From Pseudomonas sp. GM80 (lineage in GTDB: Bacteria; Pseudomonadota; Gammaproteobacteria; Pseudomonadales; Pseudomonadaceae), in the NCBI RefSeq assembly GCF_000282515.1, contig NZ_AKJD01000253.1, positions 1-64,000 on the forward strand: a DNA stretch of 64,000 bases, given 5' to 3'. The stretch's first letter is position 1, and each line of letters begins with the position of its first letter. This document shows positions 51,472-59,757 of this stretch, piece by piece. Below the pieces are notes generated by a model. The model searched no databases, was not told the origin of the DNA, and was given only the letters and a program-made list of their open reading frames with translations. Made by a program: the position numbers and the translations under genes.

Positions 51472-53652
51472 ATGCACAACGACGGGAAAGTAGTGCCTTT
51501 GCACAAGGCCGCTACCGATCAGGCGAATCACTCGCCGCTCGCCCGCCTGCCTGTGATTCTGCTTCAGGTTCGCGACAAGGCCGCGCAGCAGCTGCGCCAT
51601 GGATTGCAGGAGCTGTTTGATAACGCCGATGACACGCTGTTTGAAATGGCTGATCGGGCGCGGAATGATGTCGAGCAGAACATCTTTTTCGAGGCCATGC
51701 GCGACCTGCGCCTCAAGCGCAAAAATATCGAGCGGGGCTTTCTCGAGCTGTTTTTCGAGGCCTTCGTCAGCCTCACCCAATACGACTCCACGCACAACGC
51801 GCTGCCGCGCACGCTGATGTTCGAAGAGTCGGCGCCGCGCACCGATGACATGGAGCGCAGCGTGGCGGTCGAGACCATGGTCGGTCGTGTGCTCAAGCGG
51901 GACGGCTTCGCGCTCGATCAATTGACCACGCGGCTCAACGCCTTGCTCGGCAATACCCTCGACGATCAGCACAACCCGCTCGGCCCGGCGATGCTCTGCG
52001 AGTACTTCTTGCAGGCCGGGCGCAATCTGGGGGTGGAGATCAAGGTCAAGCTGATCCTGCTCAAGTTGTTCGAGCGCTATGTGCTCGCCGACACCGAACA
52101 GCTTTACGCGCAGGCCAACCAGCTCCTGCTCGCCACCGGTGTGCTTCCGGCGTTGAAGCCAGCACCGACGCGGCGCGCCATTGATCGCGCGGCTGCCAGC
52201 GTCTACAGCGAAGAAAGTCACGAGCCGACGCCCGCTGACGAAAGCGTGCAGGAGGTCTTCGCCGCACTGCAGGAGTTGCTGTTGCATGTGCGCGGCAGCG
52301 TTGCTCCGACGCTGGAGCCAAGCGGCGCCACCCAACCGATCACCACGCGCGATTTGCTGCGTCTGCTTTCGCATTTGCAGCAATACGTGCCCGCACTCGC
52401 CGCGCAGGACGACTTCGATCTGCGCAATCAGCTGGAACAACTGCTGACGCGGGTCAGCGTCAGAAGCGGCAAGTCGCGGATTGTCGGCGGGGCAGATGAA
52501 GATGTGATCAACCTGATCGCCATGGTCTTCGATTGCATTCTCGACGATCGCAACGTGCCGGATTCGCTGAAGGCGCTGATCGCCCGTTTGCAGATTCCGA
52601 TGCTCAAGGTCGCGGTGCTCGACAAAAGCTTTTTCAGCCGCAGCAGTCATCCGGCGCGGCGCCTGCTCAACGAAATTGCCGAGGCGGCCATGGGCTGGGG
52701 CGATTGCGACAGTGAGGCGCGCGACAGTTTGTATGTGCGCATCGAACAAGTGGTGCAACGCCTGCTGACCGATTTTGTCGATGACCCGGCGATTTTTTCC
52801 GAGTTGCTCGCCGACTTCCTCGCATTCACCAGCGATGAACGCCGCCGCAGTGAATTGCTTGAGCAGCGTTTGCGCGATGCCGAAGAGGGACGCGCAAAAA
52901 CCGAGTTGGCCCGGCGCCGGGTCGAGCAGGCGTTGAATCAGGCCTTGCTGGGTAAAGTCCTGCCGCCAGCGGTGGTGACCTTCGTCCAGAATGCCTGGAG
53001 CAAAGTGCTGCTGCTGACCTGCCTCAAACATGGCGATCAGTCCGCCGAGTGGCAGGCCGATGTGCAGACCATGGAACAACTGATCTGGAGTGTGCAGCGC
53101 CATGACCACGCCGAGTCGAGCCTGCGCCTGCTGGCCTTGGTGCCGGGGTTGCTCAAGTCACTGCGCGATGGCCTGAGCAGTTCGGCGTTCGATCCGTTCG
53201 CGACCAGCGAATTTTTCAGCGAACTCGAAGCCCTGCATGTGCGGGTGCTGGAGCGTTCTGCCGAGACGGATCAGGCCGCGATGATGGTCGAGGTGTCGCA
53301 GCAGATCGTTTTGCAGGCCGCCGACGAGGGCTCGCTGGAGCTGACCTCGGTCCGTTTGCCCCATGACGACGCGGGTCTGCGCCAGGTCGATCAGTTGCGC
53401 CTTGGCAGTTGGGTGGCGTTTCAGGAAGACGATGAACACAGCTTGCGCTGCAAACTGGCTGCCATCATCGAGGCCACGGGCAAATACGTCTTTGTCGATC
53501 GCACCGGGATGAAAGTGCGCGAGCGCAGTCGCACCGGGCTCGCCCTGGAATTTCGTCGCGGCGCAGTGCGCGCGCTGGACAATACCTTGCTGTTCGACCG
53601 GGCGCTGGAGTCGGTGCTGGGTAATCTGCGGCGACTCAATCGCGCCAAGTGA
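51472..53652 (+). CDS. DUF1631 family protein
   Basis: A 726-residue soluble, largely helical protein of the DUF1631 family (PA4523 in PAO1), function unknown. Recognisable stretches are RDKAAQQLRHGLQELFDNAD and MSLTQ-like blocks near the N-terminus, and GSWVAFQEDDEHSLRCKLAA followed by YVFVDRTGMKVRERSRTGLA near the end, a beta-rich segment reminiscent of PilZ-like domains. ATG 51472 follows AGGAGG correctly; an ATG at 51433 has no such site. It precedes ampD by about 65 bases. Confidence 0.85.
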   Translation: MHNDGKVVPLHKAATDQANHSPLARLPVILLQVRDKAAQQLRHGLQELFDNADDTLFEMADRARNDVEQNIFFEAMRDLRLKRKNIERGFLELFFEAFVSLTQYDSTHNALPRTLMFEESAPRTDDMERSVAVETMVGRVLKRDGFALDQLTTRLNALLGNTLDDQHNPLGPAMLCEYFLQAGRNLGVEIKVKLILLKLFERYVLADTEQLYAQANQLLLATGVLPALKPAPTRRAIDRAAASVYSEESHEPTPADESVQEVFAALQELLLHVRGSVAPTLEPSGATQPITTRDLLRLLSHLQQYVPALAAQDDFDLRNQLEQLLTRVSVRSGKSRIVGGADEDVINLIAMVFDCILDDRNVPDSLKALIARLQIPMLKVAVLDKSFFSRSSHPARRLLNEIAEAAMGWGDCDSEARDSLYVRIEQVVQRLLTDFVDDPAIFSELLADFLAFTSDERRRSELLEQRLRDAEEGRAKTELARRRVEQALNQALLGKVLPPAVVTFVQNAWSKVLLLTCLKHGDQSAEWQADVQTMEQLIWSVQRHDHAESSLRLLALVPGLLKSLRDGLSSSAFDPFATSEFFSELEALHVRVLERSAETDQAAMMVEVSQQIVLQAADEGSLELTSVRLPHDDAGLRQVDQLRLGSWVAFQEDDEHSLRCKLAAIIEATGKYVFVDRTGMKVRERSRTGLALEFRRGAVRALDNTLLFDRALESVLGNLRRLNRAK

Positions 53653-53716
53653 TCGCGCGCCGGGGGCCGATCACGGCATACTGGGCGCCAACACAGTCGG
53701 CGTTGAAGGAATCGGT

Positions 53717-54277
53717 ATGCAGTTGGATCCCGCTAGCGGGTGGTGTCACGGGGTGCAGGTCTGCCCATCGCCCAACTTCAATGAGCGTCCTGCGGGCGAA
53801 GTCTCCCTGTTGGTCATCCACAACATCAGCCTGCCACCGGCGCAGTTCGCCACCGGCAAGGTGCAGGAATTTTTCCAGAATCGTCTGGATGTCACTGAAC
53901 ATCCGTACTTTGCCGGGATCGCCGACTTGCGCGTCTCCGCGCACTTTCTGATCGAACGTGACGGCAAGGTCACCCAGTTTGTCTCCTGTCTTGAGCGGGC
54001 GTGGCATGCGGGCGTGTCGATTTTCGACGGCCGCGAAACCTGTAACGATTTTTCCGTGGGCATCGAGCTCGAAGGTACCGATGATCTACCGTTCACCGAC
54101 GCGCAGTATCAGGCGTTGACGACGCTGACCCAGCAGTTGCAAGCAGCATTTCCGGCCATCACCGGCGCCCGCATTTGTGGGCACAGCGACATAGCACCCG
54201 GGCGTAAGACCGATCCTGGCCCGGCATTCGACTGGGCGCGTTACCGCGCAGCCCTGGCACAAGAGGAAGGACAATGA
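53717..54277 (+). CDS. ampD: 1,6-anhydro-N-acetylmuramyl-L-alanine amidase AmpD
   Basis: A 186-residue cytoplasmic zinc amidase that cleaves the stem peptide from anhydro-muropeptides during cell-wall recycling and thereby keeps AmpR-controlled ampC repressed. Zinc ligands are His35 (LLVIHNISLP), His156 and Asp166 (GHSDIAPGRKTDPGP), with Glu117 and Lys164 as catalytic residues by comparison with Citrobacter AmpD. It overlaps ampE by four bases. Confidence 0.96.
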   Translation: MQLDPASGWCHGVQVCPSPNFNERPAGEVSLLVIHNISLPPAQFATGKVQEFFQNRLDVTEHPYFAGIADLRVSAHFLIERDGKVTQFVSCLERAWHAGVSIFDGRETCNDFSVGIELEGTDDLPFTDAQYQALTTLTQQLQAAFPAITGARICGHSDIAPGRKTDPGPAFDWARYRAALAQEEGQ

Positions 54278-55113
54278 GTTTTCTGGTGTTACTGCTGGCG
54301 GTCTGGATCGAGAAGTTTTCGGCCCTGCGCCATCGGCTTCAACGCGATGGCGGATGGATCCGCGAACTGAACAAACTCGAAAGCAGTCAGCGGTTGGCGA
54401 AACAACCCTGGCTGGTGCTGACGATTCTGGTGCTGTTGCCGGTGGCATTGTTGGCGCTGTTGTTGGTGGTGCTGGAGCCGGTGGCTTATGGCCTGTTGGC
54501 GTTGCCGGTGCATTTGCTGGTGGTGATTTACAGTCTGGGGCGCGGCGATCTGCTCGGCGGCCTCGGCCCGTTTCGTGATGCCTGGCGCCGTGAGGACCTG
54601 CAGGCGGCGGCCCATGTGGCCAAGCGCGATCTGAATATTTGCGCCGACAGCGGCGAGCAATTGCTTGATCGCGTGCAGGGGCATTTGTTGTGGGAGGCCT
54701 ATCAAAGCTTCTTCGCAGTGATTTTCTGGTATTTCCTGCTCGGTCCGGTGGCCGCATTGGCCTATCGCTTGCTGGCGCTGGCCGAGGAGCACGGCAAGAA
54801 CCCGGCGCTGGTTGAACGTGCCGCGCAACTGCGCCACGCCTTCGACTGGGTGCCGGTACGTCTGCTGGCGGCGAGTTTTGCCTTGGTCGGCAACTTCGTC
54901 GCGGTTGGCCGGGTCATGCTGCATGAGCTGCTGAACTGGAACATCAGCGCCGCACAACTGATCAACAAGGTCGGTTTGGTCGCGGGCGAGATCCCGCCGC
55001 CGGTGGTTGGGCCGGAAGGCATCACCACCCTCGACAGCCTGTGGGAACTGCTGCTGCGTGCGGCGGTGCTGTGGTATGCCGGGTTTGCCCTGTGGACTGT
55101 TCTGATCCACTAG
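54274..55113 (+). CDS. ampE: regulatory signalling modulator AmpE
   Basis: A 279-residue inner-membrane protein with about four helices (VLTILVLLPVALLALLLVVL, the following leucine-rich helix, FFAVIFWYFLLGPVAALAYR, and VLWYAGFALWTVLIH at the end). AmpE accompanies AmpD and is proposed to sense or transport muropeptide signals, with homology to CobD/CbiB. Translationally coupled to ampD (ATGA). Confidence 0.93.
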   Translation: MSFLVLLLAVWIEKFSALRHRLQRDGGWIRELNKLESSQRLAKQPWLVLTILVLLPVALLALLLVVLEPVAYGLLALPVHLLVVIYSLGRGDLLGGLGPFRDAWRREDLQAAAHVAKRDLNICADSGEQLLDRVQGHLLWEAYQSFFAVIFWYFLLGPVAALAYRLLALAEEHGKNPALVERAAQLRHAFDWVPVRLLAASFALVGNFVAVGRVMLHELLNWNISAAQLINKVGLVAGEIPPPVVGPEGITTLDSLWELLLRAAVLWYAGFALWTVLIH

Positions 55114-55177
55114 CCAGTTGGGGCGAACTCCTATGTGGACAGTCCTGATTCACTAACCAACTAAAGCGAACTCCTTT

Positions 55178-55308
55178 GTGGCGAGGGGATTTATCCCCGA
55201 TGGGCTGCGCAGCAGCCCCAAAACCATCCTCCACGATTTATCAGATACAACGCCTGTTCAGCTATTGGGGCCGCTTCGCGCCCCATCGGGGATAAATCCC
55301 CTCGCCAC
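55178..55308. repeat. REPIN, GTGGCGAGG family, copy 3
   Basis: Inverted GTGGCGAGGGGATTTATCCC arms, extended by GATGGGC...GCGCCCCATC, flank a core of about 65 bases. It sits between ampE and the chemoreceptor gene. Just upstream, 22 bases of the ampE tail (around TGTGGACTGT and CACTAG) are imperfectly repeated at 55134-55156. Confidence 0.88.
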
Positions 55309-55456
55309 AATGGTTTTGTATTGTCCTCGCACCGTTAACCTTAAGTTACAAAACCTCCCGCCGATTTGCGCTATACAGTGATGGCGCCCGATAGTGGCTA
55401 TCTGCTGTCGCCCCGCGCCTGCCAATAAAAACAAGAAAAACCAAGGGAGACTTCCA

Positions 55457-57487
55457 GTGAAGAGCTTGCTCTATCCCGCCGTCTCGCTGATGAACCGTCT
55501 GAGCTTCGGCATGAAGTTCAGCTTGATCAGCGTGCTGTTCCTGGTGCCGATGCTGGTGACCAATTTCTATCTGGTGCGCGATTCCTACCGTGAATTCCAG
55601 GGCACTCGGGTCGAGTTGCAAAGTCTCGATCTGCTCGGCAGCAGCCTGACCCTGCGCCGGGATCTGGAGACCCTGAACAATCTGGTGCAGATCAACGTCA
55701 CCCTCGGCCAATCCGGCAAGGCCGGCACTGTCGAAGCCAAGATCAGTACCCTTGAGCAAAACGTGCTGGCGCGTCTGCAAGGGCTGACGGCGATGACCGA
55801 CGATCCCGAGCAGATCAAGGTGTTCGACGGCAAGCGCGATGAAATGATCGCCGCGTTCAAGGCCCAGCAAGCGGAAAACTCGCTACAAAGCAAAAGTGCG
55901 TTGATCGGCAAGCTGCTCAGCAGTGCGCAGATCTTCAGCCAGATCATCACCAGCCAGGCCGGCCTGAGCCGTGACAACCAGGGTGACATCCGCCAGTTGA
56001 GCGAGCTGGTTACCCTGATCACGCCAGGCATTACCCAAACCCTCGGCGAAGGTCGGGCGATAGGCTCGTATTCGCTGGCACAGGGTTTTCTCAACAGTGC
56101 CTCCAGCACGCGTTTCGATGAGTTGCTGGGGAAGATTGAAAAACTCCAGGCCGAGTACGGCTTGAAGCTGCAGGACGCCCTCGGCTCCAGCAAAGCTGCG
56201 CGTGACACCCTCAGCGCCCAGGCCGACGACAGCAGGGCCTCGCTGAAGCAGGCCAGCGAACTGTTCGAAGAACAGGTGGTGATGGCTGACACCCTCGATG
56301 CGCCGTGGCAGGGGTTTTACGATCAGGTCACCGCGCTGATGGACAAGACCTATGCGCTTAACGAAGCCTCGCTGAAATTTCTCGACACTCAACTGCAACA
56401 ACGTCTGGCGCATAACCGCACGCACATGGTTTTGCAGGCGGTGGCGTTGTCGGTGGTGTTTGTGCTGATTTTCTATCTCTATGGCGGTTTCTACGCCTCG
56501 ACCCGCACCACGCTCAAGCGCCTCGGCGCGATGATGGACAAGGTCGCGGCGGGGGACATGACGGTCAACTTTGTTGCTCACAGCCGCGATGAACTTGGCG
56601 AGTTGGGCGAAGTGTTCAATGGCACCGTGAAGAAGATTCACGACTTGATCGAACGTGTCGGCCACACCGTTGGTGAGGTCGAGCGGCAAGCCGGACAGGT
56701 CGAAAACGTCTCGGCGCAGAGCAATCAGGCGGTCGCCGGGCAACGCACGCAGATTGAACAAGTGGCGACGGCGATGAACCAGATGTCGGCGACCTCACTG
56801 GAAGTCGCGCGCAGTGCCGCCGCAGCCGTGAGCAGCGCCCACAGCGTCAATGATGAAACCATCAGTGGCCGTGGTCTGGTCGAGTCTCAGCAGGGCAGCA
56901 TTGCCGCGCTGGCCAGCGAAATTGACCAGTCGGTGCGGGTGATCAACCAATTGGCCAGTGACAGCCAGTCGATCAGCCGGGTACTTGAAGTGATCAAAAG
57001 CATCGCCGAACAGACCAATCTGCTGGCGCTCAACGCTGCGATCGAAGCGGCTCGCGCCGGGGAGCAGGGCCGTGGTTTTGCCGTGGTCGCGGACGAAGTG
57101 CGCACGCTGGCCAAACGCACCCAGCAGTCCACCGAAGAGATTGAGCAGATGATTGCCAAACTGCATGGTGGGGTCGGCGCGGCGGTGAAGGCCATGGGGG
57201 TCAGCCATCAAATGGCTAGCGGCACGGTCGGGCAGTCGGAAAAAGTCCAGCAGGCGCTGGAAAACATCCTTGGCGCTGTGGGCATGATCGTCGATCAGAA
57301 CCAGCAGATTGCGGCGGCAGTGGAACAGCAGACGGCTGTGGCCCATGACATCGACCAGAACATCGTCGAGATCAACCGCGCCGGCGAGCGCACCGCCCAC
57401 GGCGCGCACCAGACCGAAGATGCCAGCCGCGCGCTGTCCGCCCAGGTCGTCGAACTCAAACAACTGATCAGCGCCTTCCGCGTCTGA
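55457..57487 (+). CDS. methyl-accepting chemotaxis protein
   Basis: A 676-residue chemoreceptor corresponding in position to PAO1 PA4520. Membrane helix 1 is about residues 19-41, a helical periplasmic sensor domain of about 280 residues follows, membrane helix 2 is about 324-346 and a HAMP domain lies near 347-400. The signalling tip is EQTNLLALNAAIEAARAGEQ followed by GRGFAVVADEVRTLAKR (about 516-555). The ligand is unknown. The start is GTG 55457 with AGGGAGA upstream; the ATG at 55394 has no ribosome-binding site. Confidence 0.93.
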   Translation: MKSLLYPAVSLMNRLSFGMKFSLISVLFLVPMLVTNFYLVRDSYREFQGTRVELQSLDLLGSSLTLRRDLETLNNLVQINVTLGQSGKAGTVEAKISTLEQNVLARLQGLTAMTDDPEQIKVFDGKRDEMIAAFKAQQAENSLQSKSALIGKLLSSAQIFSQIITSQAGLSRDNQGDIRQLSELVTLITPGITQTLGEGRAIGSYSLAQGFLNSASSTRFDELLGKIEKLQAEYGLKLQDALGSSKAARDTLSAQADDSRASLKQASELFEEQVVMADTLDAPWQGFYDQVTALMDKTYALNEASLKFLDTQLQQRLAHNRTHMVLQAVALSVVFVLIFYLYGGFYASTRTTLKRLGAMMDKVAAGDMTVNFVAHSRDELGELGEVFNGTVKKIHDLIERVGHTVGEVERQAGQVENVSAQSNQAVAGQRTQIEQVATAMNQMSATSLEVARSAAAAVSSAHSVNDETISGRGLVESQQGSIAALASEIDQSVRVINQLASDSQSISRVLEVIKSIAEQTNLLALNAAIEAARAGEQGRGFAVVADEVRTLAKRTQQSTEEIEQMIAKLHGGVGAAVKAMGVSHQMASGTVGQSEKVQQALENILGAVGMIVDQNQQIAAAVEQQTAVAHDIDQNIVEINRAGERTAHGAHQTEDASRALSAQVVELKQLISAFRV

Positions 57488-57517
57488 GTCGTATCTTAAA
57501 ACCTTGTGCGAACCTTT

Positions 57518-57648
57518 GTGGCGAGGGGATTTATCCCCGCTGGGCTGCGAAGCAGCCCCAAAATCTGTGATCGAGTATCTATCTGATACACCGGGTGAAA
57601 GAATTTGCGACTGCTGCGCAGCCGAACGGGGATAAATCCCCTCACCAC
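57518..57648. repeat. REPIN, GTGGCGAGG family, copy 4
   Basis: Inverted arms flank a core of about 80 bases between the convergent chemoreceptor and tatD genes. The right arm has one change (CTCACCAC instead of CTCGCCAC), breaking one pair of the outer stem. Confidence 0.87.
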
Positions 57649-57675
57649 AAGGTTTTGTTTCAACAGGGAGATGTG

Positions 57676-58452
57676 TTACCAGCCAAACACTTCGCAGCTG
57701 TTGGCGGTGCTGGCGGCGGCGAGTTGTTGCGGGGTGATTTTCATCAATTCAGCCAACGCCGCGCAAATCGCCGGCAAGTGCGCCGGTGTATTGCGGACAC
57801 CTGGGAACATCGCCGGCGCCATGTCCGGTGAATCGGTTTCCAGTACGATCGATTCCAGCGGCAACTCCGCCAATACCCGATGCATGCGCAACGCCTGCGG
57901 CCACGTCGGCGCGCCGCCCAGACCCAGTTTGAAACCTAGTTTGATGTACTCCCGCGCCTCTTCACGGCTGCCGGCAAAGGCGTGGATGATCCCCGCGCGT
58001 TCAAGCTTGAAGCGCTTGAGCGTGGCGATCACCGCGGCGTGGCTGCGGCGCACATGGATCAGCGCCGGCAATGCAAAGTCCGCAGCCAATTGCAGCTGTG
58101 CTTCGAACAGTGACTGTTGGCGCTCGCGATCCAGCGTTTCGATGAAGTAATCCAGACCGATTTCGCCCACCGCACACAGCTGTCGATGACCGCGCAGCCG
58201 GGTCAGCCAGTCACCCAGCGCCGACAAATCTTCCGGGCGATGCTGGTCGAGATAAACCGGATGCAAGCCAAACGCCGCGTACAAATCGACATCGCTGCGC
58301 ACCAGATCCCACACCCGTTGCCAATTACCCTCGTATACACCCAACACCACCATCCGCCGCACCCCGAGTGCGCGGCTTTCGGCCAGCAACGCCGGGCGAT
58401 CGGCGTCGAAGTCGGGAAAATCGAGGTGGGTGTGGCTGTCGATCAGCTCCAC
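57676..58452 (-). CDS. TatD family hydrolase (metal-dependent DNase-like)
   Basis: A 258-residue TIM-barrel metalloenzyme of the TatD family. The HxH metal motif is DSHTHLDF (residues 5-12), the bridging acid is in GEIGLDYF, further His ligands are in ALIHVRRSH and IIHAFAGS, and the final acid is in LETDSPDM. TatD relatives have 3'-5' DNase or D-aminoacyl-tRNA deacylase activity; this one resembles YjjV. It starts three bases after the cra stop, so the two are likely cotranscribed. Confidence 0.9.
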   Translation of the reverse strand: MELIDSHTHLDFPDFDADRPALLAESRALGVRRMVVLGVYEGNWQRVWDLVRSDVDLYAAFGLHPVYLDQHRPEDLSALGDWLTRLRGHRQLCAVGEIGLDYFIETLDRERQQSLFEAQLQLAADFALPALIHVRRSHAAVIATLKRFKLERAGIIHAFAGSREEAREYIKLGFKLGLGGAPTWPQALRMHRVLAELPLESIVLETDSPDMAPAMFPGVRNTPAHLPAICAALAELMKITPQQLAAASTANSCEVFGW

Positions 58453-58455
58453 GGT

Positions 58456-59451
58456 TCAGTCTCGGTGAATACGCTGCTTGAAGGTCCGCGCAATGGCCTG
58501 CACGCCGGGCTTGTATTGCGACTGCTCGACGGCCGCCAGCGCCAGTTCCAGCGCCTTGTCGGCAATCAACTGGTGCTGCTGGGCCATGGCGTTGACGGGC
58601 AGCGGCAGGAAATCGAGCAACTGCGTATCACCGAATGTGCCGAGGCGCAGCGGCCGCGATTTCAGCGGGAAGTCATGCAGCGCATCGAACACGCCCTGCA
58701 ACAGCACGTAGGAAGTCGTTACCAAGGCGTCGGGCAAATGCCCCAGGCGTTGCAGGAGTTCTTCCATCAACTGCTTGCCGCACTCGCGGCTGAAAGATTC
58801 TGCGTGCTCGACCAGCACTTCGCCTTTGAAGTCGACAAGGGCCTGTTTGAAGCCGGCGGCACGTTCCTGGCTGATGCTCAGTTCCGGACGCGCGCCGAGC
58901 AGCACGATTTGCTTGAGCTGCGGTTCGAGCAGGCTTTGCGTCAGGTGCTGACTCGCCTCGCGGTCGTCACTGATCACCGAGCAGAAATGCTCGGGCTCCA
59001 TGACCCGGTCGATGGCAATGATCGGCGTGCCCTTGGCCTGCAACTGGCGGTAACTGTCATCGCCGGCGGGCAGGCAACTGGCGACGATCAGCGCATCGCA
59101 ACGGCGCGCGCGGAACAGTTGCAGCAGTTGCCGCTCGCTGTCCGGCGCATCGTCGGAACTGGCGATCAACAACTGATAGCCGCGTGCCCGCGCACCTTGC
59201 TCCAGCAGTTTGGCGATCCGCGCGTAACTGGGGTTTTCCAGATCCGGCAGAATAAAGCCCAGCGTGCGCGTGTGGCGGCTGCGCAGCCCGGCCGCTTGAG
59301 GGTTTGGCGTGAAGCCGTGCAGGTCGACCACCGCCCGCACCCGCTCGACGGTCGCAGTGCTGATGCGTTGCTGTTCGGCCTTGCCGTTGATGACGTAGCT
59401 GGCGGTGGTCACGGACACTCCGGCCAACCGCGCGATATCACTGAGTTTCAA
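58456..59451 (-). CDS. cra: LacI-family fructose operon regulator Cra (FruR)
   Basis: A 331-residue LacI-family repressor. The helix-turn-helix MKLSDIARLAGVSVTTASYV is followed by the hinge LRSRHTRTLGFILPDLENPS and a periplasmic-binding-like effector domain. In P. putida Cra responds to fructose-1-phosphate and represses the fruBKA operon, which is divergent here as well. The operator TTAAACGTTTCA lies 145 bases upstream of its start. Confidence 0.93.
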   Translation of the reverse strand: MKLSDIARLAGVSVTTASYVINGKAEQQRISTATVERVRAVVDLHGFTPNPQAAGLRSRHTRTLGFILPDLENPSYARIAKLLEQGARARGYQLLIASSDDAPDSERQLLQLFRARRCDALIVASCLPAGDDSYRQLQAKGTPIIAIDRVMEPEHFCSVISDDREASQHLTQSLLEPQLKQIVLLGARPELSISQERAAGFKQALVDFKGEVLVEHAESFSRECGKQLMEELLQRLGHLPDALVTTSYVLLQGVFDALHDFPLKSRPLRLGTFGDTQLLDFLPLPVNAMAQQHQLIADKALELALAAVEQSQYKPGVQAIARTFKQRIHRD

Positions 59452-59596
59452 CCCGGGATTTCCTTGTTTTTGCGAGCTTGCCGCAACATTTTCGCCAATC
59501 CTACCCGATTAGGGCAGGCGACTATTGTCGCAACGCATCCGACAAGTTGGACTTCAAGGATGGGACATTATCGAGTAACGTGCCGATCAATCTAGA

Positions 59597-59608
59597 TTAA
59601 ACGTTTCA
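59597..59608. promoter_or_regulatory. Cra operator upstream of fruB
   Basis: TTAAACGTTTCA is the sequence reported for Cra binding at the P. putida fruB promoter. It lies in the 306-base cra-fruB spacer, which otherwise contains an AT-rich stretch and a hairpin (59669-59693) but no gene. Confidence 0.8.
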
Positions 59609-59668
59609 GCAAGCGTATTTTCTACGTTTTAGACGCCCTTGGCCGGTGCTGCCGTGAAACCGCCAAAT

Positions 59669-59693
59669 CTGCCGCTGAAAAGCAAAGCGGCAG
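59669..59693 (+). promoter_or_regulatory. hairpin in the fruB leader
   Basis: CTGCCGCT pairs with AGCGGCAG across GAAAAGCAA, 65 bases before the fruB start. No T run follows, so an mRNA leader structure is more likely than a terminator. Confidence 0.4.
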
Positions 59694-59757
59694 AGCGCCT
59701 AAGCTGCAACCATTCAAAACAATACCTGGCGTCATCCGATGCCAAAAAGGAGATCGC

